Source of the DNA: Metallyticus violacea
Taxonomy: Eukaryota; Arthropoda; Insecta; Mantodea; Metallyticidae
DNA: 64,000 nucleotides
Assembly: GCA_030762175.1 (NCBI GenBank)
Contig: CM060841.1
Coordinates: forward strand, 13,555,001-13,619,000
Reading direction: 5' to 3'
Shown piece after piece: positions 12,351 to 23,921 of this stretch. Below the pieces are notes generated by a model. That model was not told where the DNA came from. It did not search any database and was given only the letters and a program-made list of their open reading frames with translations. Position numbers and translations under genes: made by a program. The number at the start of each line of letters is the position of its first letter. Position 1 is the stretch's first letter.

Positions 12351-12354
12351 TTTA

Positions 12355-12745
12355 TTTTAGTATCACTATTTTTACTGGAAGCATAAAACGATTCTGTATT
12401 TACAACTGATGATAATAATAAAACATATCTCCCCTATAAGAGATGTCGAAAATGGTGCCCCTCAGCGGCAAAACGTTGCCAATATCTATGTAGGAAATTC
12501 CTGTATTTAATGTAACTTTATTTTGCAAGAACACGGCAATACGGAATATGTTTATAGTTATTTATAGATCCTGGCTATTGTAACTTTTCAACAAGTTGGC
12601 AAACACTTTCTCTTTCAAAATTTTTTTCTTGCGAATCATCTTACCACTTCTTTGCAAAAAAAATCAGTTTTCACATATGCATCATACATAAAAATCCGTT
12701 CTTCAGGGTTATATATTTCTAGTGGCATAACTAACGAAGAACAAT
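12355..12745 (-). pseudogene. Tc1-like transposon D4, copy 1, internally deleted derivative
   Basis: The minus strand starts at 12728 with MPLEIYNPEERIFMYDAYVK, a transposase N-terminus. It has decayed helix-turn-helix remnants (KEVVR.FARKK) and then jumps to a C-terminal block, QRFAAEGHHFRHLL, at about 12450-12500. Family members usually end in C....G.HF.HLL. The catalytic core of about 200 residues is absent. The plus-strand copy at 62270-62655 has the same two ends joined at the same place, so the deletion existed before the two copies separated. Confidence 0.7.
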
Positions 12746-12749
12746 CAAT

Positions 12750-13920
12750 ATTACTATGTGAGACTTAATATGTCATATCTTGCTTAAAAATGGAAGATTT
12801 TCTATCCAAGATATCCATAGCTTGTAGTCCAGCGGTTTCGAGTTGGGCTGTCAGGGAGTCGGTCTTTTCACAGTAATGAATTCAGAAACAATTATTCCTG
12901 AGCCAAGTTTGGGTAATCCGAGATTTATTGGTCGATGCTGAGTATGATGAATGGCACAATGTCTTCCACTAAAGGGTGTTGTGCTCAAGAACCTTACATC
13001 TCCTTCCGTTTTTTTAACAATTTTTTTTTGTAAAAAATGGAGCGATGCCGCAGCTTCTCATCAAACCATCACTGATGCTAGGTGAAGCCCTCTCAGGTCT
13101 TGAACTGCTTTCTTAGCTTCCTTCGAGCTCTGGATATATATTTAGTCATTATGTTTATTGTATTTTTTGTTAGGAAAAATTATATTTCCATGATATTTTT
13201 GAGCATACTCGAAGGAGCCCTTTTGCTCATTCACATAGGATTTTATTCCCGCAGATGATTAGCCGATCGCTGATTATTTCATATGAAGACATTATCAAAT
13301 GAGGGATGAATCTAGTAGGAATATTTAGCTTCCGGGCTGAATTTCGGAGGATGCGCTCTTCTTTGATTATTCACCAAAGTTTTTGCGGTGTATGATTTTC
13401 TCGATTTACGTTTTTCAGTATAATAAAGTTTTCTGAATGCCTTTATAATGAGGTAAACACATTTCAATGCTATGATAAATTGTTTTAGCAGCTTCAAAAT
13501 CTCTTTCGGTTACTTATCATATTTGTGGAGGACAATTAGAGACCCTGTATTCAAAGCAACATCTGCACTCCTATAAAAGTACTTGTGACTGTCAATAGAC
13601 TAATGTGTTGGCATTTTCTGCTTATTGTTTATTTTTGACACCTGACTCTTTTAGTCCTTTAAGTCAAAATGTCTCTGCAGCAAAAAAAGTAAATCTGAAA
13701 TGGAAAACGAGAACGAGGAATGCTAGAAACATTAGATTAGATCCTGGAGCAGTGATAGTGAAAATGACATATAAAGAAGAATTAAGGGAAATTAAAAACT
13801 GCAGTAATATATTCGGACACATCAATTAGTATGAATTAGCAACGGGGTTCATTTTCCGATATTGATATCAAATGAATTAAACTGGACATCTAGAAAGAAT
13901 GCTGTAAGAAATCATAAACA
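12750..13920. other. Unassigned non-coding DNA
   Basis: Moderately AT-rich. Several short frames (61-74 codons) show no domain. The 12830-13140 part is less AT-rich and may be an unrecognised repeat. Nothing supported. Confidence 0.4.
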
Positions 13921-13932
13921 AGATATTAGAAT

Positions 13933-14218
13933 TTTTTTTTGAGTAGTGTTTAACGCCCGTTTTCACTACTGAGGCACCACAGGCGGTGGACACTGATGAT
14001 ACATGAAATGAAATGATAAATTAGGAAAGGATTTTTTTTTAAAGGAAGGAAGCGTTCCAGGCCTAAGTTTAGGTACCTCCCCGGCATTTGCCAGTTATGA
14101 AGACTGAGGAAAACCCGGAAAAAACCCCAGTCAGGGAGGACGGTCCTGGCGGGATTCGAGCCGCAGACCTCCCGCTCACGAGTCCGTGCCTTAACGACCT
14201 CGGCCACCCGTGGCGGTC
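13933..14218 (-). repeat. SINE family S, copy 4
   Basis: Complete. The reverse complement runs from ACCGCCACGGGTGGCCGAGG to GGGCGTTAAACACTACTC. An imperfect 10-bp direct repeat, ATATTAGAAT at 13923-13932 and ATATTGGAAT at 14219-14228, flanks it. Frames of 85 and 66 codons over it are artefacts. Confidence 0.88.
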
Positions 14219-14344
14219 ATATTGGAATCTACCTTATATCCTAATTCGAATTGTTTTTAGGATTTTCGTACAAAAGAGTGATATATGATGACTGATTACA
14301 TACATTACTTGGAGGCAACGTTTTATTTGATATAAATATTTTTT

Positions 14345-14550
14345 GTAACAATATACAGCTTTAGTTATAAGTCTAGTTGCTCAAACGATGTTTTACGACT
14401 CTGTCACTAATTGTACCGCATCTGGCATCACCCTTACATCATTTCCACTTTCCCTCTCTTGTCATGACCTTGAACATCGTTCGAACTTGTTAGTTGCTGG
14501 TCTCACGGCAGTATACATTCATATGCGAAGACGGTGGAACAGTTTATTCT
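14345..14550 (-). repeat. Transposon D3 3' region, second copy
   Basis: About 200 bp on the minus strand align with 6485-6690 on the plus strand. Shared blocks include GACCTTGAACATCG, CATCATTTCCACTTT and AGACTTATAACTAA (as read on one strand or the other). No transposase coding part is attached here, so this is either a truncated D3 copy or an independent repeat that shares the 3' end. Confidence 0.65.
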
Positions 14551-14574
14551 ATAGCAAGGTATTTTTGTGTATAA

Positions 14575-15845
14575 ACATTACGTTAATATGAATTAGCTAG
14601 TCGTGTGCGTGCGAAATTCATTCACAACTTTCTTGATTAATTTGTCCTTCTTTCAAAATGGGTAAAGAAGGAAAACAGCGTATAAAATTAGAAATAACTA
14701 GCAGAAATTGGCGAAAATATTGAACGAAAGCATTAGCAGTGAAACAGAAGCATTACGGAGGACGAATTTAATTATACCAATCAGAATGTTTTCCCGGAAC
14801 AGTGATGGTTTAGCCGATTCTTCTATAAGATCTTCTGTATACACCTAAGAAAGCAGAACTACAGTACGGCGTCGCCGGCTGCGGCAGGCTTAATATCGGA
14901 ATGCCACGTGAGCGGACAAGATTTAAAACTAAAGTTTGGTTAGGAAAAAATATAATGGTTACAGGGTTACTGAAACTTAAATTTCCTAGCACCACTACCA
15001 TATTGGGGCTCATTAATGAATAATCATATACATTTGCACACCGTGTCATGTTCACTGTCACTTGCAATTTGCTATCTTCTGAGACAAGATTCGGAATAAG
15101 AAATAAACAAGGAAAACGGAGAGATAAAAATACAAAAATTTTCAAAAAATGGGAGAATAAAAGAGAAATTTTCTTTTTAAATTTATTATATTTCCTCTTT
15201 CTTTCGTCCTTCCGTCCTTTTCCCCTTAAAATTTCATATATAAACAAGCATAAGGTACACAAATACTCCAGTGCCATTGTTTAACTGATCCACTTAATGC
15301 TATCTCAATAACAGGAAATTTTTCCACCGCAAAATTTAATCAATTACGCAAGGATCTGAAACCGTGACCTTCATGTACAACGTTAAATTAAAATGATATA
15401 AACATATCACAGACGCTTTTTATTCTGCGAATGGGTGCGGGGTCTTCGAAGGTCGTAGATCACAAACGCAAGGCCCTTGAAGGTCGGCCCAAACAGGTTT
15501 TATGACAAGGGCCGTATTAGATTGGTGACCAAGTTAGAAAGGCATCTCATTAAAACGGACGTTATTTTTAGTGTTGTCGACTGAACGGCACTGTATCTCA
15601 TTTCCATATATTAAATGAGATATTACCTGTCTGGAGGGTTGTTTTATTTTTTTAAACGTGGTGCCTGTTGTTTGCAGTAAGTCATAATTAACATGCATCC
15701 TGTGTGCTCTGCGTGATGATTTTGTGGCTGCATACTATTCTCCTGAACGTTCAAGGTTTCTCCAGGTATAAACTTGTTTACTCTAAAATATTTCCAGGAA
15801 TACCTGCAGCATTATTAAAAAGTTCAGAGAGTAATTCAAAATATT
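14575..15845. other. Unassigned DNA with a low-complexity minus frame
   Basis: A 155-codon minus frame (14810-15277) has a hydrophobic, Phe/Leu/Lys-rich N-terminal half and a tail with no recognisable domain. An overlapping plus frame runs through the same AT-rich stretch, which argues for chance. The GC-richer part at 15400-15520 was not identified. Confidence 0.35.
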
Positions 15846-15859
15846 TTAAGTATACAGGG

Positions 15860-16260
15860 TGTTAGTTAACATCTGGAAAACATTTAGGCAATTGCTAAAG
15901 AACCTAAACAAGCATAAAAGTTCATATAAACATCTAGGGTTGGAGGATATTTCGGTACTTCATCCTTGCTCAAGGACTGGTCGTCTGTGCTTACGCTCCA
16001 GTGGAATCCCCTTCGAGAGGAATGGATGAAGTAACGGAGATATCGGGCGGCCAGGATCTACGGGCGTGTATGCGTTCTCTAACAATTTTTTTTAGATAGA
16101 ATTCCTCGGCGGAAAGGGGTTCAAGGAGTTTGAGTCCTTCAGAAGAGCCACCTCAATACCAGACATTGGGGCAGAAACTATTGCGAAGCACAAGCTACCG
16201 CACGCCGCACCAGCCCACCTCGCCCTGGGACTTTAGACCCTGTTATATAACCAACGGAAT
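15860..16260 (+). repeat. Composite dispersed repeat fragments
   Basis: Two blocks recur elsewhere in the window. Block 1 (about 15940-16010, with ATATTTCGGTACTTCATCC and TACGCTCCAGTGG) matches the minus strand at 33795-33885. Block 2 (about 16150-16250, with TTGGGGCAGAAACT and CGCACCAGCCCACCTCGCC) resembles 44430-44515. ACAGGGTGTTAGTTAACATC upstream (15855) looks like a Tc1-like terminal repeat, but the matching end was not found. Confidence 0.5.
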
Positions 16261-16264
16261 GAAA

Positions 16265-16940
16265 AGATATGAAATATCGCTTGATCACGTACACATATAG
16301 TCAATTTGCTATGAATTTTATTTATGGAAAAATTTAACTTAACTGTGCTTCTACAAAAATTCACCATGATACATTACGAGCTTTCCAGCGCAGCATTACG
16401 GAATGTCTTACTCTTCTCCAAAATTTATCTGTTGACATCCTAGTGCAATACGCTGATAAAGAATTTCCACGTAGTCAATAGATCTGGAATACACACGGTT
16501 TTTAAATGACTCCGTATAGGAATCGAACATATTGAGGTTAGGTGTCAGTCCCCCATGACCTATTTATCTATTTATTTGGGAACACTTGCCGAGAACTTGC
16601 TCTAGAAACCCGAGAATAATGAGGCGGCCCATTATGCAAGTACCACCCATGGAGTATAGTTTAATGGTAAAATAAAAGGCTAATTAATGTGTCACTCATT
16701 ATTCCAGTCACGTATTAATGATAGGCTGTTGTGGTATCTTGCCTCAAAACTGCATGGAAATTTTTGTCAGCCCATTCGCGATTATTGTTAAGTTTTGCAC
16801 TTCATTTTACGGTAATTGTGGTATATGACAAGATTGCTCTGATATCAAACCACAACACAACGTCAATTTGTAAAGGACAACAATACTACCTGTGTTTTTT
16901 TTTATCACAAGTAATATTACGAGAGGTTCACATTACCGAA
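16265..16940. other. Unassigned AT-rich DNA
   Basis: A 79-codon plus frame (16731-16970) runs into the neighbouring direct repeat and has no recognisable domain. Nothing else was seen. Confidence 0.4.
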
Positions 16941-16942
16941 TT

Positions 16943-17692
16943 TATCTGGAAAGCTCAGACCCTCGAGTGATATTTATTAGGATTATTTCAGGAATAAAAT
17001 AATTATTTAAATATAGTTTCTCTAAACTTGGCTTACATAATAATTGTATATTTTTTGTACTTAACCTTTTCGAGCAATCTTGCGACAGAAGAATGCCGAT
17101 TGTCAGTAATACGAATAGAGAAGAGCAAAATATGGGTTTAGGACTAATTCATGAATAGAATAAGAATAAAAGTTATATATATTGAAATTCGTGCGCAGAA
17201 CATTAACACTTGTTATACTTATGATTATCTATTCATAAGTAGAGACTCAGACTGAAATTGACAAAAGTCGACTATTACAATCGCTACCTAATACTTTCTA
17301 ATACCAACTGTACAGAGATAGAGAGACAAACATAAAATACAATGTGTCTATTTTTCTTTGTATTTTTGATTTGCAATTCCCAATGATAAGATCAATTTGC
17401 ACTTTTGACACATCACCAAAAATCTTTGAAGAACCCTCCATTTCGCGTTATGCTTTCGTTGCTATCAATAACTCCCCACCGCCTCTAGCAAAAGTGGTCG
17501 GTGATACCCTTTCCGGAAATATTGGAGGTATAGAGTTGGCTACACTGTCCACGCGACAAATGTACGTCCCGTGAGTTGACAGTTTTTTTCCGATAATTTC
17601 ACTCCGTAGTCTGGCTGTGATTGGTCAAAATTATAAAGTTTGTTTTGTTTCATTGGTCGATTTTAATATGACGTTACATGAGTGAAATAGTC
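16943..17692 (+). repeat. Direct repeat X, copy A
   Basis: Shares long, gapped similarity with 24391-25212 in the same orientation, from AAAGCTCAGACCCTCGAG to a terminal block like GTGAAATAG. Exact shared words include TGAAATTGACAAAAGTCGAC, TTACAATCGCTACC and CCATTTCGCGTTATG. It has no coding frame common to both copies. The CCAAT-box-like ATTGG words at 17621-17664 are also present, in part, in copy B. Confidence 0.85.
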
Positions 17693-17699
17693 ATTATAG

Positions 17700-18835
17700 T
17701 TCAATGAATGACTACGATTAAAAAACCAGGCGAAGTTTTATGAACTATTTTGCCTGTTTTAGTTCCTCTATTAATAGTCCAGAAGTTTCCAAACTGTAAT
17801 TATCCTCCTGAATTATTCCTATTATGGTTACATATAAATTGTGAAACACGAAACATTCTAATATAGGTTATACAAACAATGAATAAGAGAAATTTTGTTA
17901 AATATATCGATAAGATGTAATCAAATGAAAAGATTACGAGTGTCCTTGACGTTGTAGCTGTAAGTTATTCTAGAGACAGATCCCACCGTTGTGGAAGTCA
18001 TTGCAAGTTCTTCTCGAGGCCGTAGACAATTAAAGCAACCACCGCCACTCTGTTTTTGATCTCAGAGTTCATTTGAAATCGTGAACTCTTTAAGTTGTTG
18101 TTTGAGTCAGCAACGTAATTAATAACACCCTAGTGGATTTACTGTAGAATTTGTAGAATATGTACAGCATAAAGACGAGCATTATCGTGCAAACAACAAA
18201 ACACCGGTGTGGACGTTTGTTCTTGATCGATATATGCTGTCGTTGCAGTGTTCGCTGTTGAAGAATTGAATCAGCAATTGTTTCTGGACGGAAAAACAAC
18301 TGACGGTGTTCCATTCATATATGACGTCACATGTACTTCACACGTTCACTTATGTAGACAGCACCAAACAGCATAAAAGATATTCACATTCAACCAGGAC
18401 GTTTCTACAGCTCATTTTACCACTGTTTAAAATGCAAACAAAGCAATGAAAGCACGCAAATAAAACACTATATAGTTTGGATAATTGCTTGTCCGTTGTG
18501 TCCATGTTACTCGCCCAAGATGGAGGTTACCAGTGTTTGCGTGGCAGCTTTCAAATTACTTATTTTTAGCATTTTGTTTTTGTTAACTGATTATTTTTCT
18601 GAACGTATTTTCTTTTTAGAAAGGCGTAATTGTTTGCCACTGTCTTTTTCTTTTTTCTATTTTTTTCTATCAATCTATGGTCTGTTTTTCTAAGTTGTGA
18701 AAGCAATCTGGTTTTTCGAATTATAATTCTGACATTATGATTACATCTGATTATTAAAAAAAAATAAAATGAAAAATAAACAAAGAAAGCAAGAAAGAAA
18801 CAAAGAAAAGGGGGGGGGGAAGAATGAAAAAAAAA
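17700..18835. other. Unassigned AT-rich DNA
   Basis: No recognised repeat. The frames at 18090-18314 and 18496-18693 are Phe/Leu-rich composition artefacts. A poly-G run (18810-18819) and A-rich tract close the interval. Confidence 0.4.
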
Positions 18836-18839
18836 AAAA

Positions 18840-19218
18840 GAGCTGACAGTTTTGATTTCCATGATGGTGTAGCATTGTGGTAAACAAGTCGACGGTTTTC
18901 TCCGGATATGACTTTTTCCCTTATTTATTCCACCAACACTGGTTGCGTCGGGTTTACTAAGCCCTGGGTCCAGGGGTGTACACAGAGGTCTGTGCCACCC
19001 GTGGGTTTTTGCATTAGGACGGTACCTTGTAACTCTAAACCGACCCGCCATTCGGCTGCAGACGATTGCGTCGCCCAGGCGCGCTAAGTTCCCTTTGCTT
19101 CCAGATTCTCACTGGTGGATAGGTCATAGTAGCTTAGACCTCCTCGTATTTAAGAGGTGAGTTACCCCAGCATTAAGGTAGCCACCACCCCATCTCCTTC
19201 TATTTCTCTTATTTCCCC
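18840..19218 (-). other. GC-richer block of unknown nature
   Basis: This 380-bp stretch is clearly GC-richer than its flanks. Its minus strand has an open frame from 19051 (MAGRFRVTRYRPNAKTHGWH) that continues into a low-complexity Phe-rich tail after about 70 codons. No domain was recognised. The sharp composition edges and the SINE immediately following suggest a dispersed repeat, but no second copy lies in this window. Confidence 0.35.
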
Positions 19219-19220
19219 TG

Positions 19221-19508
19221 TCGGTCCTGGAGGTGCAGTAGTAACCATACTTGCCTTCTTAACCCAAAGATCGCGAGATCAATCTCAGCCAGGATCGATG
19301 GATTTTTTCGGGGCGTAAAAATCCTAAGCATGGCTTCCTTCGGAAGGGAAGTAAAGCCGTGGGTCCCGTGTCGTACATTTACTGCACGATAAAGAACCTC
19401 AAACTTAAAAAACGAGGCCTCTGAGCAAAATTTACCGGCCGTTTCACGCCCAGAATAGAATGGGACGCTGATGTGTTAAAGAACGTCCGTAAATAAAGCA
19501 AATCAACA
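19221..19508 (+). repeat. SINE family G, full length
   Basis: Starts TCGGTCCTGGAGGTGCAGTA with a mutated box A. The body is AAGCATGGCTTCCTTCGGAA and the tail is GTCCGTAAATAAAGCAAATC. The ACCTGAG block near the 3' end is deleted. No clear target duplication was seen. Confidence 0.88.
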
Positions 19509-19830
19509 ATTCTCTCTCTTATAGGAGTTCTCTCTAATCTAATCACAGAAAATCAGTTGCTCATTTCCATGATAACATAGAATCGTGCACAAAGTCATTA
19601 CCTTAGTATAAAGCTGGAGTGAAATTTTTGAAAATGTCAGTATAAACATTTAATTTTAAATATTAAATGTTAATAAATAAGGTAAGTGAACCAAAGGTGA
19701 TCATTCATAAATTGTTAAGATTTTTTTTTTAAATTTATCTTTGCACTTAGGTTGATAAATGTATTATTTTGGGGAATTTAAATATTATTATTATTATTAT
19801 TTCCTGATTAATATATTTACATTAAAATTT

Positions 19831-20060
19831 CCCGGCCAGGACCGATGGATTTTTCGGGCGTAAAAATCCTAAGTATGGCTTCCAACGGAACAGAAGTAAA
19901 GCCGTGGGTCCCTGTCGTACATTTACGACGAAAAAGAACCTCAAGCCTGAAAGAGAGCCTCTGAGCAAAATTTGTGGGCCGTTTCACGCCCTGAGTTGAA
20001 TGGGACGCTGATGACCTGAGCTGTTAAAGAGCGTCCATAAATAAATCAATTAAAAAAAAA
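19831..20060 (+). repeat. SINE family G, 5'-truncated, with 12-bp target duplication
   Basis: Starts at CCCGGCCAGGACCGATGG, at the end of the tRNA-like T-arm, so most of the head is missing. A perfect 12-bp duplication, ACATTAAAATTT, lies at 19819-19830 and 20061-20072. Truncation therefore happened during insertion, the usual outcome of incomplete LINE-driven reverse transcription. Confidence 0.9.
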
Positions 20061-20074
20061 ACATTAAAATTTGG

Positions 20075-21185
20075 TAATCTTTCCTGAACATATTTTAAAA
20101 AATGGTAGCGTATGGGTCACCTTAGGATCAGATAAACCAAGTAAACTATAATTTGAAATTTTAATATTTAAGATCCTGAATAAACAACGCATTTACTTAT
20201 AATATGCCAAACTTCATTTTTATTTTCACAAAAAATAAACTATTTTTTAGAGAAATGAAAATATTCTTGAAGGAAGAGCTAACTTTAAAGAATGAGAGAA
20301 ACAAATCAATAATGCTATTAAATGGTTATTTAATATTGTGCTCATTTGTGTAACAGAAATGTCTTAAATGTTTTCCGAAGTCAAATGAAAATTCTGGTCT
20401 TTGCCAGAACATGTTAGTGGTGACATTAAATATTTCTTTTCGCAACTCACTAGCTCACTCCGTATTTTATAGAAAGTAAAAGTAAAGACAGATTTATTAA
20501 CTAGTATTTTACAGTACAACTGGATCAATAAAAAACTGATCACAATAAAAGTACACATTGCCTCAGTGCAGGTAAATATGCCGCGAGCTCTTTATTTCAA
20601 GCGTAGCCCGGTAATTAGATATTTTATATAACTGGAACGCATGAGCTCTATGTGGACTTTGCATAAATCGCTTTTATGTTTCACATTGTGGTGCTGTGTT
20701 GTGTTTAGAGCACATATTAGTAATAGTTGTATTGTTTATTGGCAATGTGTTACTTTCTTTGTGCGTTAACTTAAGAAAACTAAAAATACTTGTCTGGGGT
20801 TATTAATAAAGAACAAAATATATATTGAACAAGAAGGCATATGAATATTCGTAGGTTATATGCTTATATTAACAGAGAAAACGTAAGGTAGCTTTTCATA
20901 TTTTAACTATGATCATCATGGCAAGCATAATCAATAATAAGCATTAGTACTTTTCAGCCTGTCAAATAAAGTGTGTAAGTACAAAATAGCTTCTAGCTTC
21001 GCGTACTCTGACTAGGAAAATACCCACATTCAATTAATTAGTGTGATCCGCAAACAGGTCCCAGCATGCCAATCGACCTCTAATTGTCTTATTTTTTTTC
21101 TGGACACAGAGTTTTAAACTCATTTGTGTAATATTCCATTATTCACTCTTAACACATGTTTTGACCGTTTGCGGGATGCTTTCCC
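20075..21185. other. AT-rich DNA, no feature recognised
   Basis: No coding signal, repeat or structure was recognised. Confidence 0.5.
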
Positions 21186-21195
21186 CGCAGTGCGA

Positions 21196-21483
21196 GAAGT
21201 CGGTCCTGGTGGTGTAGTGGTAACCATACTTGCCTTCTAAACCCAAGATCGCGAGTACAAACCCGGCCAGGATCGATGGATTTTTTTCGGTCGTAAAAAT
21301 CCTAAGTATGGGATGTAAAGCCGTGGGTCCCGTGTAGTACATTTACGGCACGAAAAAGAACCTCAAGCCTGAAAGAAGAGGCCTCTGAGCAAAATTTGTG
21401 GGCCGTTTCACGCCCTGAATTGAATGGGACGCTGATGACCTGAGATGTTAAAGAGCGTCCGTAAATTAATCAAATCAACCAAT
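21196..21483 (+). repeat. SINE family G, full length, with 10-bp target duplication
   Basis: Starts GAAGTCGGTCCTGGTGGTGT. Box A is TGGTGTAGTGG, and box B is decayed (AGTACAAACCC). A deletion removes the CTTCCTTCGGAAGGGAA part of the body. The direct repeat CGCAGTGCGA lies at 21186-21195 and 21484-21493. It inserted right at the 5' edge of the D1 transposon. Confidence 0.9.
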
Positions 21484-21495
21484 CGCAGTGCGAAT

Positions 21496-22815
21496 TTTTT
21501 CCTAAGAGCGAGCCCTCACTCGTTTGCCATGTTTAAGTTTTGATTTTGCTGACTGTCGCAGTCGTAGCGCAGCTGTTCCCGGGTGTGTGTTGTGTTGTTC
21601 GTTTCCTAATTCGACAGTATACATAAGGTGTATTATGCCTGTGTGTTTACAAGGGCACAGAGTGTCTTTATGTTACAATTCATATGTGTTAACTAAGTCA
21701 GCTCGTGGAAGTTCGAAGACTGTTTCAAGCAAGATGCCCGAATGTAGATGCTCCAGATCGTAAAAACAGCAATAAGATCTGTGTAATACATTTCAAGGAA
21801 CTGGAAGCAGCGTAGAGTTTTCACCGAAGAAAGATTACACGACATTGGTAATCGTTTAGAAAATTTCCCCCGAAAATCTCTCCGCCATCTTGCACAAGTT
21901 GGAATTTCATATGGATCTGTGCAAAAGGCTACTAAATTATTGCACTTCAAGAACTGTGGCACATGCTGTTCAGCCAGGTGACTCCTGTACATATGCGCAC
22001 ATTTTGTGAGTGGATTCTGAAAAATATGCACAATGGACAAATAAACCCTCATTTAATATTCTTCTCGATTGAGGCCTGGTTTCACCCTCATGGTTATGTT
22101 GGTATTTTAAATAATCATTATTGCAGTACTAATAAATCTGGTTTCGCACATTTAGTGCCACTCCATGGTGATAAAATCGGGTGTGGTGCGCCATCAATGG
22201 CGAAAGAATCATAGGATATATATATTTTTTTTTAGCATACAGTTGATTCCATTACTTGTATAAATACCACCTAACCCCTTTGTTCAGAGAATTAACCGAC
22301 AGGGAGCGTGATCACGCATTTTTTCAACAGGACTCTGCCACTACTGACACTGCGAATAATTCCAGGAGAACAATTCACAAGACAGAGTTATTAGAAGGGA
22401 ATTGTGGACCCCCCGATCCCCCAATTTAACATGCGGCGATTATTATCTCTGGGGTAAATAAAAATGCCGTGTACAAGACGAATTCCCACACCATACAAGA
22501 ACTCAAAGATAATATTCCTAAGGACAATATCCGGATTTCTCAAAATGAACCACAGCGAGGATGAATAATTTCAAATAGAGATGCCCAAATGTGTGGAGAA
22601 CGAAGGCGGGCAGTTTCAACACCTCATTTAACAATTTGATAAGTGATGAACTTCTTAAATTGGTTTGTGTATTGCTGTATGGTTGGTTTGATTTATTGTT
22701 TAACCCTCCCGTTAATCACGGAGGCCCGTCTGGACGGCTAACCGGCTAACGAGCGGTGCTCTCGCCATAGGCAAAACACTCCGGAGGAAATCAAATCTGA
22801 TCGCAACGTATAATG
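21496..22815 (+). pseudogene. Tc1-like transposon D1, copy 2, longest copy, decayed transposase
   Basis: Order on the plus strand: the D1 leader (about 21540-21680); an N-terminal region with Tyr/Ser-rich YNSYVLTKSARGSSK; VGISYGSVQKATKLL (second helix-turn-helix, about 21900); EWILKNMHNGQINPHLIFFS then EAWFHPHGYVGILNNHY and NKSGFAHLVPLHGDKIG (22010-22190, the block around the first catalytic Asp); FFQQDSATTDTANN (about 22320, second Asp); GPPDPPI near 22405; and a C-terminal block ending FQH-like near 22620. In the first motif the usual SDEAWFH reads SIEAWFH, so the first catalytic Asp is lost. Several frameshifts and stops are present. The 3' terminal block (22734-22815, with GGCAAAACACTCCGGAGGAA) recurs at 34795-34868 and 41393-41462. 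The 83-codon frame at 21963-22214 is the longest surviving piece. Confidence 0.8.
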
Positions 22816-22819
22816 CCGC

Positions 22820-23245
22820 CAGTTCCAGGTGTGCGAAATTTCATGAACTACACTTCTGCTCTCTGCCGCGCAAATTATCATTCACTCACTCTGGTTTAAA
22901 TACTGAATGTCCTACGAGAGTAAACTGACCTTGTGCTCTCGGTGTAGGTTAGAGCGCTAAACTTTCCACTCTTGAATAGAACCCTAATACTCTTTTATAA
23001 CATAAATAATTAATAATTAATGATTAAATGATTATATGGATGAAAATTTTCAAGAATCGAAGCAACAGACAATACAATTATCTAAAGACATTATTACATA
23101 CAATTAATCAGATTGTTGCAAAAAACAAGATGAATTGCAATAAACATTGATGCAAATAGACAAAATTGGAAATACCTTGTAATATAATGACCCAAAGTCG
23201 ATACCCCAAACACTTTCTTTGGATAGGAAGAATCGAACCTGAAAA
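22820..23245. other. AT-rich DNA, no feature recognised
   Basis: Nothing recognised apart from A/T-rich runs of the form ATTAATAATTAATGATT near 23010. Confidence 0.45.
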
Positions 23246-23250
23246 ATTCG

Positions 23251-23328
23251 AGTCACGGCTGAGATTCAAACAACGGATCTTCAGCTTTCCGTGCTAACGC
23301 TCTATCCAACTGAACTACCGTGTTCTCC
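23251..23328 (-). other. tRNA-like fossil
   Basis: On the minus strand from 23328 the sequence reads GAGGAGAACACGGTAGTTCA then GTTGGATAGAGCG, a classic D-arm/box A. About 45 bp later comes TTGTTTGAATC, a box-B-like T-arm. CACGG and CCGTG could form five acceptor-stem pairs, but the outer pairs do not match and the anticodon arm is irregular. This is probably a decayed tRNA gene or the head of another SINE family, not a working tRNA. Confidence 0.4.
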
Positions 23329-23334
23329 TCCAAG

Positions 23335-23915
23335 CACGGAACCACCAATCTCTCTCGTCCGATTCTATACATATATCTATATAAATCTTTCTAATTGCAG
23401 AAAACATCACGAGGTCTCCGGAATATGTAGAATAAGATGTTCTATATATTAATATTTCCTATTTCTATACACAAATATTTTTATCGACCCACAGATAAAA
23501 GAGATATTGGCAGAAACAGGACAAGATGAACTGATGCAGAAACAGGTAATAAGACCCAATCCCTAGCTGTAGATAATGAAAACAACATAAATAACTGTTC
23601 TGCTTTTACTTCGTGTAAATATGACATCGTATATTGTCTGTTTGTGTGCGTATTCGTTTATGTAGCGAGAACGTCATTTCCAATTATTCTAATTTTCTTT
23701 TATCTTTTGTTTTAATTATCCAAGTTTCACGTTCCACAAATTGCTTTTAATTTCACTATTCAATTTCTTAAAAAGTGAAAGTGGAACATCTAATCGATAA
23801 TTTACGCCCTATTTGTATTTTTGATCTGATCTATCGATTACTTGCCCGTAAATGCCATTGCCTTGGATTTTTTAATCGAGGTTATAATTTTTAACTATTT
23901 TCTGAAGATGGTATC
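23335..23915. other. AT-rich DNA, no feature recognised
   Basis: No coding signal or repeat recognised. Confidence 0.45.
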
Positions 23916-23921
23916 ATAACA

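Noticed and set aside
14810..15277. 155-codon minus frame
   Set aside because: AT-rich, with an overlapping open frame on the other strand and no recognisable domain.
18566..19051. 161-codon minus frame
   Set aside because: The second half is low-complexity (A-rich on the plus strand), and the first half has no domain. It probably lies in a repeat block.
21693..22052. 119-codon minus frame
   Set aside because: Antisense to the D1 transposase relic on the plus strand.
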